Shown: piece by piece, positions 27,628 through 36,452 of the stretch
Layout of the letters: every line of letters starts with the position of its first letter
How positions within the stretch are numbered: position 1 is the stretch's first letter
Source: Microbacterium sp. Se63.02b
Lineage (GTDB): Bacteria > Actinomycetota > Actinomycetes > Actinomycetales > Microbacteriaceae
Direction of reading: 5' to 3'
DNA: 64,000 bases
NCBI RefSeq assembly: GCF_014171575.1
Contig: NZ_CP050453.1
Coordinates: forward strand, 3,348,001 to 3,412,000
Translations under genes and position numbers: made by a program
The notes under the pieces: generated by a model
Told to the model about the DNA's origin: nothing
The model's database searches: none
Seen by the model: only the letters and a program-made list of their open reading frames with translations

Positions 27628-27933
27628 ATGATCACGATCCACCTCCGCTACGAGATCGACCCCGACAAGCTCGACGACTTCACCACGTACGGGCGGACGT
27701 GGATCCGACTCGTCGCCAAGCACGGCGGCACCCACCACGGGTACTTCATGCCGAGCGAAGGAGACAGCGACGAAGCGTTCGCCCTGTTCACCTTCCCCTC
27801 CCTGGCGGCGTACGAGACCTACCGCACGGCATCGCGCACCGACCCGGAGTGCATCGAGGCGTTCGAGTTCGCCCGCACCACGCGGTGCATCCGACGGTAC
27901 GAGCGTCGCTTCCTCAGCCCCGTGTTCGACTGA
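27628..27933 (+). CDS. NIPSNAP-like / ferredoxin-like fold small protein
   Basis: 101 residues from the ATG at 27628 (GGAAGGA eight bases upstream), starting MITIHLRYEIDPDKLDDFTT. The pattern of beta strand, helix, two strands and helix, ending in RYERRFLSPVFD, matches the dimeric alpha-beta barrel/NIPSNAP group. These proteins are often small monooxygenase-like or stress proteins of unknown role. It is divergent from the FGE and convergent to the mutarotase, so its context gives no firm link. Confidence 0.7.
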   Translation: MITIHLRYEIDPDKLDDFTTYGRTWIRLVAKHGGTHHGYFMPSEGDSDEAFALFTFPSLAAYETYRTASRTDPECIEAFEFARTTRCIRRYERRFLSPVFD

Positions 27934-27961
27934 TTCCTCCGCAACCGATGCCCGGCGACGC

Positions 27962-28300
27962 TCAGTCGAGGTGGAAGTACTCCTCCCACACGTCCAGAGC
28001 GCCGTCGGGTCGACCCCGCTCGAAGTACGGTGCCATCGATGCCTGCCACCGGGTGTTGACCTCGCGGCGGGCCACCTCGGATTGCGCCCGTGCGAAGTCC
28101 TCGGTCTCCAGATAGCCGATCACGATCCCCTCGTCGCGACGGATGAACAGCGAGTAGTTCGTCCACCCGGCTTCGGTCAGAGCGGCGAGCATCTCGGGCC
28201 AGACCTCGGCATGGTCGCGGAGGTAGTCGTCGACACGACTCGGGCGGAGCCGCATCGTGAAGCAGACCCGCTGGATCGTCGGAGACGCAGCCGCACTCAT
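27962..28300 (-). CDS. rhaM: L-rhamnose mutarotase (RhaM family)
   Basis: 112 residues, normal for RhaM. It interconverts alpha- and beta-anomers of L-rhamnose, a step needed before isomerisation. Family features are RVCFTMRLRPSRVDDYLRDH with the catalytic His, then WPEMLAALTEAGWTNYSLFI and the end WEEYFHLD. The ATG overlaps the upstream MFS stop (ATGA). It is the last gene of the seven-gene operon starting at 36258, which includes two isomerase-like proteins, so a 6-deoxyhexose is the best guess for that operon. Confidence 0.85.
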   Translation of the reverse strand: MSAAASPTIQRVCFTMRLRPSRVDDYLRDHAEVWPEMLAALTEAGWTNYSLFIRRDEGIVIGYLETEDFARAQSEVARREVNTRWQASMAPYFERGRPDGALDVWEEYFHLD

Positions 28301-29613
28301 CGCACCACCGGTTCCTGCTGCTCGGACGCTCCCGCGCCGTAGCGCTCCTCCTCGATCTCCTTCAAACTCCGACCGCGCGTGTTCGGAGCCCAGATCGCAC
28401 CGACGAGAAGTGCGACGGCGAGGAAGCCGATCATGATGAGACCGACGTTGGCGACTCCGGTCGTCGCGAGCAGCACGGGGAAGAAGTAGCTGAGGAAGCC
28501 GATGGCGAGACGCGCAGCGAAGAAGAGCAGACCCTGGGCGCTCGCGCGGTACGGGGTGGCGAACAGCTCGCTCGCCCACAGCCCGTAGAACGCCTGCGCG
28601 CCGATGCCGGCCGACAGGCCCCAGAGCACGGCGAACGTGATGAGCGTGGCGGTCCCCGGCTCACCGAAGACGAGCGCCATCCATCCGAGGATCCCCATCA
28701 CGGCGCCGATGATGTAGAGCAGACGCCGCGACATCCGGTCGGCCAGCATCATGAAACCGAAGTAGGTCGCGATGACGGTGCATCCCCACACCAGCACCTG
28801 CAGGAGGTCCTGCTCGACGACGCTCTCGACTCCGGCGGCCTCGTAGACCCGGGGCATGAAGATACCGGCCTGACCGGCGACGATCCCCCAGAAGCCGTAG
28901 ATCCCGAAAAGGAAGAGCAGGGCGGTGATGTTGACCTTCTTCGACAGCAGGGCTCCGAAACCGCGCCCCGTGCGAGAAGCCGTTCCGCTCTTCACCTCGT
29001 TCGCGCTCTTCTCCTTCTGGTCCTTCCACAGCTGAGACTCCGGCAGCCCCTGCCTGACCCACCAGACGACGGCGGCCACGACGAAGAGATGGAGGAAGAT
29101 CATCCGGCTGCCGAAGAGCTCGAGCGGCGCGAGCAGGGCGGCGAGCGCGAACCCGACCAGCGGCCCGAACGACCACGCGAGCTGCGCCGTGCCGACGTGC
29201 TTCGCGCGGTTCCTCGACGGCGCCTGTTCGGCGATGTAGGTCCAGGACGCGGGGACTCCGGCCCCGACGGCGATTCCGGTGATGATGAACCCGAGGAACA
29301 GCATCGGCACGTTCACGGCGAACGCCGCGAGCAGGACGCCGATCATGAACACGACGAGGTCGTACGTGTAGATGAACTTGCGGCCGAGACGGTCGCTCAG
29401 CGGGCCGCCGAGCATCGCGCCGATGGCCGCGCCGAAGGCGTTCGCGCTGAAGGCCGCGAGCAGCCCGGCGGTCAGATCGGTGAACCCGAGTTCTGCCTGC
29501 CAGAAGCCGAGGCTGGTCGCGATCGCGATGATCGAGCCGGCTTCGATGTAGTTGGACATGGCGACGGCGATGGTGGCACGCCATCCCGTCGTCGAGGTGC
29601 TGCCGATCTTCAC
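28297..29613 (-). CDS. MFS sugar transporter
   Basis: 438 residues, twelve helices. GGPLSDRLGRKFIYTYDLV is the loop 2-3 signature. PASWTYIAEQAPSRNRAKHV is the loop 4-5 signature common to sugar-porter type MFS proteins, and the tail carries TRGRSLKEIEEE, the sugar-porter ending. The GTG start is supported by AAGGAG seven bases upstream. It lies in an operon that already encodes an ABC importer, so it may carry a different form of the sugar or export a product. Confidence 0.83.
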   Translation of the reverse strand: MKIGSTSTTGWRATIAVAMSNYIEAGSIIAIATSLGFWQAELGFTDLTAGLLAAFSANAFGAAIGAMLGGPLSDRLGRKFIYTYDLVVFMIGVLLAAFAVNVPMLFLGFIITGIAVGAGVPASWTYIAEQAPSRNRAKHVGTAQLAWSFGPLVGFALAALLAPLELFGSRMIFLHLFVVAAVVWWVRQGLPESQLWKDQKEKSANEVKSGTASRTGRGFGALLSKKVNITALLFLFGIYGFWGIVAGQAGIFMPRVYEAAGVESVVEQDLLQVLVWGCTVIATYFGFMMLADRMSRRLLYIIGAVMGILGWMALVFGEPGTATLITFAVLWGLSAGIGAQAFYGLWASELFATPYRASAQGLLFFAARLAIGFLSYFFPVLLATTGVANVGLIMIGFLAVALLVGAIWAPNTRGRSLKEIEEERYGAGASEQQEPVVR

Positions 29614-29680
29614 GGTGTTCTCCTTCGGAGGTGGCCCTGGCAGGGCCGTCGGGGGGTGAGGTGGATTGCGGAGGATGCGA

Positions 29681-31138
29681 TCAGCCGACCGACACCTGCC
29701 GGAACTCGATGCCGAGCAGATTCGCCGCAGCGCGGAAGTCCTGTGCCCGGTGTCCGGTCGACAACGCCCAGTGGTGGTCGACCCCGCTTGCACTCCAGGC
29801 ATCGACCCACTCGCCCGGGTGGCACCCGAAGTCGACACGGGAGGTCGTGTTGCCGATCGCGAGCAGCGGGCCGGGGACCACTTCGCCCTCGGAGGCGACG
29901 AACACATAGCTGCCGTCCCGCTCCTGGCCGACGCCGAACGTGGTCACCGGTCCCTCTCTGACGTCGAACTCGACGCTCACGCCCCACCCGCGCTTGCCGT
30001 GATAGATGCCGAGTCCGCGCAGCAGCGGGTCCCGCTGGCTGATCGCCAGGTGCGCCGGACCGTCGTGGCCCATCTCCACGACGCCGTCGAAGAAGTTCAG
30101 GGCCTGGATCTCGGTGAACGATCCGCCCGCGCCGATCGTGTCCGCCACCAGCATGGCGATGCTGTTGCGGAGCTCGTACTCGCCGGCCATCGGGACCCCG
30201 CGCGCTGTCAGCAACGACGCGCCGAGGATCATGCCGGCGCCCAGACGCTCGTGCTGCTCGCCGTTGAGGCCGCGGTGGTAGTAGGCCATCGAGTCGAGCT
30301 CGAAGTCATCGACCAACCGGTCGAGTCCGACCGACACCTTCGCACCCCAGGCCAGGTCGTCTTCATTCACGGATGCCTCGTCGAGGACGAAGACCTCCTT
30401 GGCGAGAGCGATGCGCTCGCGGGTCTCACCGTCTGTGACGCCTTCCACGCGCACCCGCAGGTCGTCGAACTCGACCACCTCCACGTGCGAGCCGAACTGG
30501 GTGGACACCGAGGTCAGGTCCGTCGAGACGTCGAGCATCCCCGGATACAGGTGTCCCATGAGTCCATGACGCGCGTGACGCAGGGTCGCGCGGACGTCCG
30601 CAGCGGCGATCCAGCGTTCGATGCGCGCCCACGCGCTCTCATCGCGCAGGTATCCCGAGACCGAGCGGAACTCGATACCGCCGCGCCGGAAGACGTTGCC
30701 GACCTCGGGCACCGCGCACTGTCCGCAGTACGCGAGCCACTGGCCGGTGTCGAAGGTCGCATGGTCCATCGATTCCGTGGGCTGCAGGTCGATCACCAGG
30801 ACCGGGGCCCCGGAGCGCTGTGCGATCGGGAGGACCATCGATGCCGTCAGATACGTGGTGAGGAAGACGACGATGAGGTCCGGGTCCGCGAGGCGGAGCT
30901 TCTCGGCGGCGGCGGCGGCATCTTTCGCGTCCGAGATGAAGCCCACATCGGTGACCTCGGCATCCAGATTCTGGAAGCGCTCACTGACATAGCGCGACGA
31001 CGCCTGCAGCTGAGGGAGCAGGTCAGGGAACTGCGGCCAGTACGCTCCGAGACCACCGGCGACGAGGCCGATCCTGGTCTTACGACGGTTCTTACGGGGA
31101 AGCAGTTCTGCGATGCGGGCACGACGAACGTCGCTCAT
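29681..31138 (-). CDS. L-fucose/L-arabinose isomerase-family protein, paralogue 1
   Basis: 485 residues, predicted cytosolic aldose-ketose isomerase fold. The start KTRIGLVAGGLGAYWPQF and the segments LIVVFLTTYLTASMVLPIAQ and HARHGLMGHLYPGMLDV match the first two domains. The C-terminal domain has GEYELRNSIAM, ALNFFDGVVEMGHD, GNTTSRVDFGCHPGEW and DHHW. It aligns over its whole length with the next gene upstream (paralogue 2) but differs at the presumed metal site, with NFFD here against DFDR there. The normal family length is about 480-500. The substrate is inferred as a deoxyhexose or pentose from the RhaM neighbour. Confidence 0.82.
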   Translation of the reverse strand: MSDVRRARIAELLPRKNRRKTRIGLVAGGLGAYWPQFPDLLPQLQASSRYVSERFQNLDAEVTDVGFISDAKDAAAAAEKLRLADPDLIVVFLTTYLTASMVLPIAQRSGAPVLVIDLQPTESMDHATFDTGQWLAYCGQCAVPEVGNVFRRGGIEFRSVSGYLRDESAWARIERWIAAADVRATLRHARHGLMGHLYPGMLDVSTDLTSVSTQFGSHVEVVEFDDLRVRVEGVTDGETRERIALAKEVFVLDEASVNEDDLAWGAKVSVGLDRLVDDFELDSMAYYHRGLNGEQHERLGAGMILGASLLTARGVPMAGEYELRNSIAMLVADTIGAGGSFTEIQALNFFDGVVEMGHDGPAHLAISQRDPLLRGLGIYHGKRGWGVSVEFDVREGPVTTFGVGQERDGSYVFVASEGEVVPGPLLAIGNTTSRVDFGCHPGEWVDAWSASGVDHHWALSTGHRAQDFRAAANLLGIEFRQVSVG

Positions 31139-31180
31139 GGTGATCTCCTGATTCTTGAGGGGAAGTGTCGGGGGTCCGGG

Positions 31181-32635
31181 TTAAGGCTGGACCAGGCGGA
31201 ATTCTGCGCCGAGGAGGTCGGCGAGAACCTCGATGTCTTTCGCGAGATGGCCGACGGCCATCGACCAGTGGTGAGTCGAGCCGGACTGTGCCCAGGCGTC
31301 GGTCCAGTCGCCCGGATCGCACCCGAAGTCGACCCGCGTGGTCGTGTTGCCGATCCTGATGGCGGGCCCCGGTACGGCTGTGCCCTCCGACGCGATGAAT
31401 CGGAGGCGGCCATCGTGCAGTTCGCCGATCGAGAACTGGGTCACGGGACCGGGCCGCACGGTCGCTTCGACGGACGCCCCGCCCCCGGACTTGCCGTGGA
31501 ACACCTCGAGGTTGCGGAGGACGGGACGGTCCGAGGTGATCGACGCGTCTGCGGCGTCGTTGTGGCCGAGTTCGACGTGGCCGCGGTCGAAGTCGAGCGC
31601 CTGTCCTTCCGTGAACGTGCCGCCGCCACCCAGCTGCCCGGTGATGAACATCGCGATGCCCGCACGCAGCTCGAACTCGGTGACGGTAGGAACGCCGCGG
31701 GTCGACAGCAGCGTCGCGCCGATGGGGAACGCCGTGGCCAGTCGACTGTAGATGTCGTCGGAGTTGCCCATGTGGAAGTAGGCGAGGGTGTCGAGGTCGT
31801 ACTCCTCTATCAGGCGATCGAGGGCGACCGAGACGCGCGCCTGGAAGCTGATGTTCTCCAGGTCTGCTTCCTCGTCGACGGCGAACACGCGGTGCACCGT
31901 GGTCAGCGCCGCCTCGGTCTCGGCGTCGGTCACTCCGTCGTAGAGGCGGCGCAGGTCGTCGAGTTCGAGGATCTCGACGTGCCCCCCGAACGTGGAGTAC
32001 GTCGACGTGATGTTGGAGGCGATGTCGAACATCCCCGGGTACAGGTGGCCGAGCAGACCGTAGCGACCGCGGCGCAGGTTCGCCACCACCCCGGTCGCTC
32101 GCACGTAGCGGCCGATCTTCGTCCAGGCGCGCTCGTCGTCGAGGTATCCGGACACGCTCCTGGCCGGGAGACCGAGGCGCTCCAGCGCCACGCACATCTC
32201 CGGGAGGCCGGCCGACCCGGCATAACCGAGCCAGTCCCCCGTGCCGAAGTTCGCGTGGTCCATGCTCCGCCCCGGCTGCAGACACACCAGGAGCACGGGC
32301 GCGCCCCCGTACTTGAAGATCGGCAGCACCTGGGCGCTCGTCATGTAGGTCGAGACGAAGAGCACGATCAGGTCGACGTCGGCCTGTCGGATGCGGTCGG
32401 CGGCAGCCGCGCCGTCGACCGGATCGGACACCACACCGAAGTCGGTGACGGTCGCTCCGATCCCCTCGATGCGGTCGGCGATGGTCGACGCGGATGCGCG
32501 CACGGTGTCGAGCAGTCCGTCGAACTGCCCCCAGTAGACGCCGAGACCGCCGGACACGAGTGCGATCTTCGGCGTCCCGTACGTGACGCGGGAGAGCGGT
32601 TCGGGAGCGATCACAGGAAAGGGATGCGTGGTCAT
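31181..32635 (-). CDS. L-fucose/L-arabinose isomerase-family protein, paralogue 2
   Basis: 484 residues, the same fold as paralogue 1. Markers are PKIALVSGGLGVYWGQFDGL, LIVLFVSTYMTSAQVLPIFK, RGRYGLLGHLYPGMFDI, TEFELRAGIAM, ALDFDRGHVELGHND and GNTTTRVDFGCDPGDW. The acidic residues in TEFELR and LDFD, with His in GHND and HHW, are the likely metal ligands. It is upstream of paralogue 1 in the same operon, with 42 bp between them. Two full isomerases in tandem suggest a heteromer or two successive substrates. Confidence 0.82.
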   Translation of the reverse strand: MTTHPFPVIAPEPLSRVTYGTPKIALVSGGLGVYWGQFDGLLDTVRASASTIADRIEGIGATVTDFGVVSDPVDGAAAADRIRQADVDLIVLFVSTYMTSAQVLPIFKYGGAPVLLVCLQPGRSMDHANFGTGDWLGYAGSAGLPEMCVALERLGLPARSVSGYLDDERAWTKIGRYVRATGVVANLRRGRYGLLGHLYPGMFDIASNITSTYSTFGGHVEILELDDLRRLYDGVTDAETEAALTTVHRVFAVDEEADLENISFQARVSVALDRLIEEYDLDTLAYFHMGNSDDIYSRLATAFPIGATLLSTRGVPTVTEFELRAGIAMFITGQLGGGGTFTEGQALDFDRGHVELGHNDAADASITSDRPVLRNLEVFHGKSGGGASVEATVRPGPVTQFSIGELHDGRLRFIASEGTAVPGPAIRIGNTTTRVDFGCDPGDWTDAWAQSGSTHHWSMAVGHLAKDIEVLADLLGAEFRLVQP

Positions 32636-32683
32636 GAGAGTCCTCGATGGGTCGGGGTGTGGTCGGCGGTCGGAACGGTCTGG

Positions 32684-33694
32684 TCACTCGACACTCTTCT
32701 TCCCCCTTCGGCTGAGCAGGATGTTGATGAGCACCGAGACGACGATGATCGCGCCGGACACGACGTCCTGGATGTACGAGTTGACGCCGAGCAGGATCAG
32801 GCCGTTGCCGATGATCGCGATGAAGATGACGCCCAACAGCGTTCCGAGCATCGACCCTCGACCCCCGGCGAGCGCAGTGCCGCCGACGACGACCGCGGCG
32901 ATCACATCGAACTCCAGTCCGGTCGCCGCACCGCTGTTACCCGAGCCCAGACGGGCGGTCAGAAGGATGCCGACCACCGCGGCGAGCAGGCCCGTGATCG
33001 CGAAGACCGCGATGCGCGTGCGGGTGACATGGATGCCGGAGAGCATCGCTGCGCGCGCATTGCCGCCCACCGCGAAGACCGAGCGGCCGAAGCTCGTGCG
33101 GGTCGAGACGAAATAGAAGATCACGAAGAGCACGAAGAAGACGACGACGGGCGTGGGCACGGGACCGATCGAGCCCGCGAGCACGTCCATGAACTCGCTG
33201 GTCTCGACGGGGACGGGCAGGGCGTTGGTCATGAATTGCGCGAGCCCACGGTAGGCGCTCCACAGGCCGAGCGTGACGATGAACGACGGGATGCCGAGCA
33301 CCGCCCGCAGCCAGCCGGCCAGCCCGCCGACGACGAGACCGCCGATGAGCACGGCGACCATGCCGCCAGGGAGTCCGATTCCCCAGGGGCCGGCCATCTC
33401 GGCGAGCATGACCGACCAGAAGGCCACAGCCGGCCCGATGCTGATGTCGATCTCGCCGGAGACGATGACGAGGGTCGCGCCCCATGCGACGATGCCGACC
33501 GTGGCCGCGTCGCGGAGGATGCTCCAGACGTTGTTCTCGGTCGCGAACCCTGGGGCGACGACGGAGAGGATGATCACGAGCACGATGATCGCGACCGCGA
33601 GCCCGATCTCGTTGATCCGCTGGGTGTTGAGAGCACGCAGGAACGGCACGCCATGTGTCGTCCCCGGTGCGCCGGGGGTGAGTGTGCTGGTCAT
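32684..33694 (-). CDS. Rbs-type ABC sugar permease
   Basis: 336 residues, the CUT2-class membrane subunit. VIVSGEIDISIGPAVAFWSV is the characteristic loop, then GIPSFIVTLGLWSAYRGLAQ, SVFAVGGNARAAMLSGI and VVVGGTALAGGRGSMLGTLLG. Eight to ten helices. It follows the ATPase gene and precedes the isomerases. The start ATG lies 26 bp after the ATPase stop. Confidence 0.9.
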   Translation of the reverse strand: MTSTLTPGAPGTTHGVPFLRALNTQRINEIGLAVAIIVLVIILSVVAPGFATENNVWSILRDAATVGIVAWGATLVIVSGEIDISIGPAVAFWSVMLAEMAGPWGIGLPGGMVAVLIGGLVVGGLAGWLRAVLGIPSFIVTLGLWSAYRGLAQFMTNALPVPVETSEFMDVLAGSIGPVPTPVVVFFVLFVIFYFVSTRTSFGRSVFAVGGNARAAMLSGIHVTRTRIAVFAITGLLAAVVGILLTARLGSGNSGAATGLEFDVIAAVVVGGTALAGGRGSMLGTLLGVIFIAIIGNGLILLGVNSYIQDVVSGAIIVVSVLINILLSRRGKKSVE

Positions 33695-33720
33695 GAGGTG
33701 TCCTTCGGGTATGGGAGAGC

Positions 33721-35223
33721 TCAGTGCTCGGCGATGGCGCTCGAGAGGATGGCATCGATGTCGATGTTCGGCGCGCGGTGCTCTTCGACGATCCGTCCGC
33801 CGCGGAGCACGACGACGCGGTCGCAGACGGAGGGCAGCTCCTCCATCTCGCTGGAGACGAAGACGATCGACTTGCCGGCGGCCGCGAGCTCCCTGATGAG
33901 CGCGTAGATCTGCGCCTTGGCCTCCACGTCGACTCCCCGTGTCGGCTCGTCGAGCAGAAGGATGTCGCTCTCGGCATGCAGCCAGCGGCCGATGATCGCC
34001 TTCTGCTGGTTGCCGCCGCTGAGAGTGTCGATCTCGGCTCTGGCGCTGGACGTCTTGATGCGCAGACGCTCGATCAACGCGGTCGCCGATGCGGCCATCT
34101 TGCGGGGCGAGGTGAATCCGCCTGCCGAGACCGCTCGCCAGTCGGACACCAGCATGTTCTCGTCGACGCCGAGCTGCGGGAAGATGCCGTCCTGCTTGCG
34201 GTTCTCCGGAGTCATGCCGACGCCGCTGCGCAGCGCGATGCGGTGTCCCCGGCCGGTGAGGTCCCGGCCGTGCACACGCACCGTGCCCGACGCCGGCGCG
34301 GTGACGCCGTTGACGATCTTGAGCAGTTCGGTCCGACCGCTTCCGAGCACCCCGGCGATCCCGAGCACCTCGCCCTTCCGGACACTCAGGGAGACCCCGT
34401 GCAGGAACGGCGCGTCGTGGATGTCCGAGACATCGAGCACGACCTCGCCGAGTTCTGTCGGAGCCTCCGCCACGGGGGCGAACTGCTCGACGGCGTTCCC
34501 GATCATCATGTGCACCACCTCGCGCGTGTCCACGTCTGCCAGGGGCCGGGTGTCGATCAGGCGACCGTCGCGCATCACGGAAGCCGTGTCCGCGACCTGC
34601 CGGATCTCGTTCAGGCGGTGGCTGACGTAGAGGACGGCGACACCGCTGGCGGCGATGGTCTGCACGGCGTCGAGCACCCGGCCGACCTCTGCGGCCGCGA
34701 GCGAGCTGGTCGGCTCGTCGAGGATCAGCAGCCGCGGCTGGTCGTGGATGGCCCTGGCGATCTCGACCAGCTGCTGGTCGGCGACGCTCAGATCGTCGAC
34801 AGCCTGTCCCGGCTCGATGTCGAGGTCGAGACGTGCCAGCGCGTCGCGGGTCGCGGCGTGCATCCGCCGGTAGCTCAGCGCTCCCGCGGCGGACGGCCAC
34901 CGTCCCATGAACATGTTCTCCGCGACGCTCATGCTGCCGATGAGGGAGAGTTCCTGGTAGACCGTGCGGACCCCGAGCCGATGCGCGCCCTCGACGCCGC
35001 CGGCGCCGAGCCGCTCGCCGCCGAGGACCACGTCCCCGCTGTCCGGGGCCTCGGCCCCGGACAGCAGGCGGATGAGCGTCGACTTTCCCGCGCCGTTCTT
35101 GCCGAGCAGTGCCCGGACCTCGCCCCGACGGATCGTGAAGCTCACGTCGTCGAGCGCGACGACGGGGCCGTAGTGCTTCGATGCGCCGATGACTTCGGCG
35201 ACAGGCTCATCAATTGCCATCAT
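33721..35223 (-). CDS. Rbs-type ABC sugar ATPase (duplicated nucleotide-binding domains)
   Basis: 500 residues with two ATP-binding domains, the normal CUT2 form. The N-terminal half has Walker A GKNGAGKSTLIRLL and Walker B LLILDEPTSSLA; its signature is the usual altered one (DLSVADQQLVEIARAI). The C-terminal half has a degenerate Walker A (GVLGSGRTELLKIV) and the good signature LSGGNQQKAIIGRWL with LLLDEPTRGVD. M1 and M3 are both ATG; either is possible. It powers uptake through the permease at 32684. Confidence 0.92.
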   Translation of the reverse strand: MMAIDEPVAEVIGASKHYGPVVALDDVSFTIRRGEVRALLGKNGAGKSTLIRLLSGAEAPDSGDVVLGGERLGAGGVEGAHRLGVRTVYQELSLIGSMSVAENMFMGRWPSAAGALSYRRMHAATRDALARLDLDIEPGQAVDDLSVADQQLVEIARAIHDQPRLLILDEPTSSLAAAEVGRVLDAVQTIAASGVAVLYVSHRLNEIRQVADTASVMRDGRLIDTRPLADVDTREVVHMMIGNAVEQFAPVAEAPTELGEVVLDVSDIHDAPFLHGVSLSVRKGEVLGIAGVLGSGRTELLKIVNGVTAPASGTVRVHGRDLTGRGHRIALRSGVGMTPENRKQDGIFPQLGVDENMLVSDWRAVSAGGFTSPRKMAASATALIERLRIKTSSARAEIDTLSGGNQQKAIIGRWLHAESDILLLDEPTRGVDVEAKAQIYALIRELAAAGKSIVFVSSEMEELPSVCDRVVVLRGGRIVEEHRAPNIDIDAILSSAIAEH

Positions 35224-35250
35224 TGTGCTCTCCCGATCGGTGATGAGGGT

Positions 35251-36258
35251 TTACGGGATGCCGTCCGGGTGCGTCTCCAGCCATTCGGTCCCCTGCTCGG
35301 GCGTCGTGTAGACGTCGATAGGCACCGGCACCGAGTACTCCTGCGACTCGCCGTCGAGGATGGCGATGGCGGCAGCGATCGCCGCCTTGCCCACGGCGAT
35401 GCCCGAGACGTCGATCGAGGCTTTCAGGATCGTGTTGTCGACGAGGGCGTTCGCGAGGTCGGCCGTCATGTCGGATCCGAACACCACCGTCGTGCCGGCG
35501 AGCCCCTTGTTCTCGACCGCTTTCACCGCGCCGATGGCCGCGCCGCCGGATTCGCCGTAGAAGGCGTCGATGTCGGGGTTGGCTGTGAGGATGTTCTCCG
35601 CCACGCCGATGGACTCGGTCGGATCGGTCCCCTCCTGGTTCGCGACGATCTCATAGGCGATGCCGCGGTCGGTGAGCGCCTTCTCGAAGCCTTCGCGGCG
35701 GTCGACGCACACCTCGACGAACTCGCAGTTGAGCACGGCGATCCGAGGGTCGGCGACGGCGTTCGCCTCGAAGTAGTCGGCGGCCGCCTCTCCGGTCTTG
35801 TACCCGAACTCGACCGGATCGCCGAAGGCATACGCCTTCACGTATTCCTCGGCGTCGGCCTCGTTGATGCAGGTGTTGTAGCAGACGACCGGGATGTCGG
35901 CGTTCGAGGCGTTGCGCAGCGCTGGCGCGGAAGCATCGGCGGAGACCGCCGACAGCAGGATGGCGTCGACCTGAGATGAGATGAGCGTGTCGATGAAGGC
36001 GGACTCCTTGGAGGCATCCGCCGCGGCGTTCGTCTCGACGAACTCCACCTTCTTGCCTGCTTCTTCGGCACCGAGTTCGACGCCCTTCTTCACGCCGGCA
36101 TAGAAGCCCTGCGTGTCGAGGTAGATCGCACCGATCTTGAGGGTGTCGTCTTCAGCGCCGCCTCCTCCTCCGGCCTGTCCGGCGCAACCGGTCAAGGCGA
36201 GACCGAGGACGAGGACGGCGGCTGCCGCCGCTCGGATTCTTGTTGCTGTGAGATCCAC
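35251..36258 (-). CDS. Rbs-type sugar-binding lipoprotein
   Basis: 335 residues. The signal ends at LTGC (Cys25), followed by a Gly-rich linker. The mature fold starts TLKIGAIYLDTQGFYAGVKK and continues DAILLSAVSADASAPALRNA, typical of ribose/galactose-type binding proteins. Cys pairs in VVCYNTCINEADAE and LNCEFVEVC may form disulphides, unusual for the family. It is the first gene of the operon, downstream of the operator at 36337-36350. Confidence 0.9.
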   Translation of the reverse strand: MDLTATRIRAAAAAVLVLGLALTGCAGQAGGGGGAEDDTLKIGAIYLDTQGFYAGVKKGVELGAEEAGKKVEFVETNAAADASKESAFIDTLISSQVDAILLSAVSADASAPALRNASNADIPVVCYNTCINEADAEEYVKAYAFGDPVEFGYKTGEAAADYFEANAVADPRIAVLNCEFVEVCVDRREGFEKALTDRGIAYEIVANQEGTDPTESIGVAENILTANPDIDAFYGESGGAAIGAVKAVENKGLAGTTVVFGSDMTADLANALVDNTILKASIDVSGIAVGKAAIAAAIAILDGESQEYSVPVPIDVYTTPEQGTEWLETHPDGIP

Positions 36259-36336
36259 GATGATCCCTTCCGCGTCGCGTGCGACGCTTCAAGCTCTCTT
36301 CACCACAGCCACATCGGTGCGGTATAGTCCCTGAAA

Positions 36337-36350
36337 CTGAAACGTCTCAG
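36337..36350. promoter_or_regulatory. LacI-type operator CTGAAACGTCTCAG
   Basis: Near-perfect palindrome (CTGARACGTYTCAG) in the divergent region between the Rbs-type operon and the dehydrogenase at 36453. The central ACGT and CTGA arms are typical of LacI-family sites. The LacI gene at 37575 is the closest candidate regulator. No second copy was noticed. Confidence 0.6.
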
Positions 36351-36452
36351 GTGGCGGCCCCAACTTTATGCTCAGGGCGGGAAGCTCGTCAAGCGGGCGG
36401 CCCGAAATAGTCGCCATCACGGCCTGAGAACCGCGAGAAGACAGGAAACACG

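Noticed and set aside
29635..29660. Short stem GGCCCT-n3-AGGGCC after the isomerase gene
   Set aside because: Only 6 bp of stem and close to a ribosome site; too weak to call a terminator.
29666..33907. A 1,413-codon plus-strand frame opposite the isomerase and permease genes
   Set aside because: Low-complexity Arg/Asp/His/Val composition, crossing several well-supported genes; a coding-strand shadow typical of high-GC DNA.
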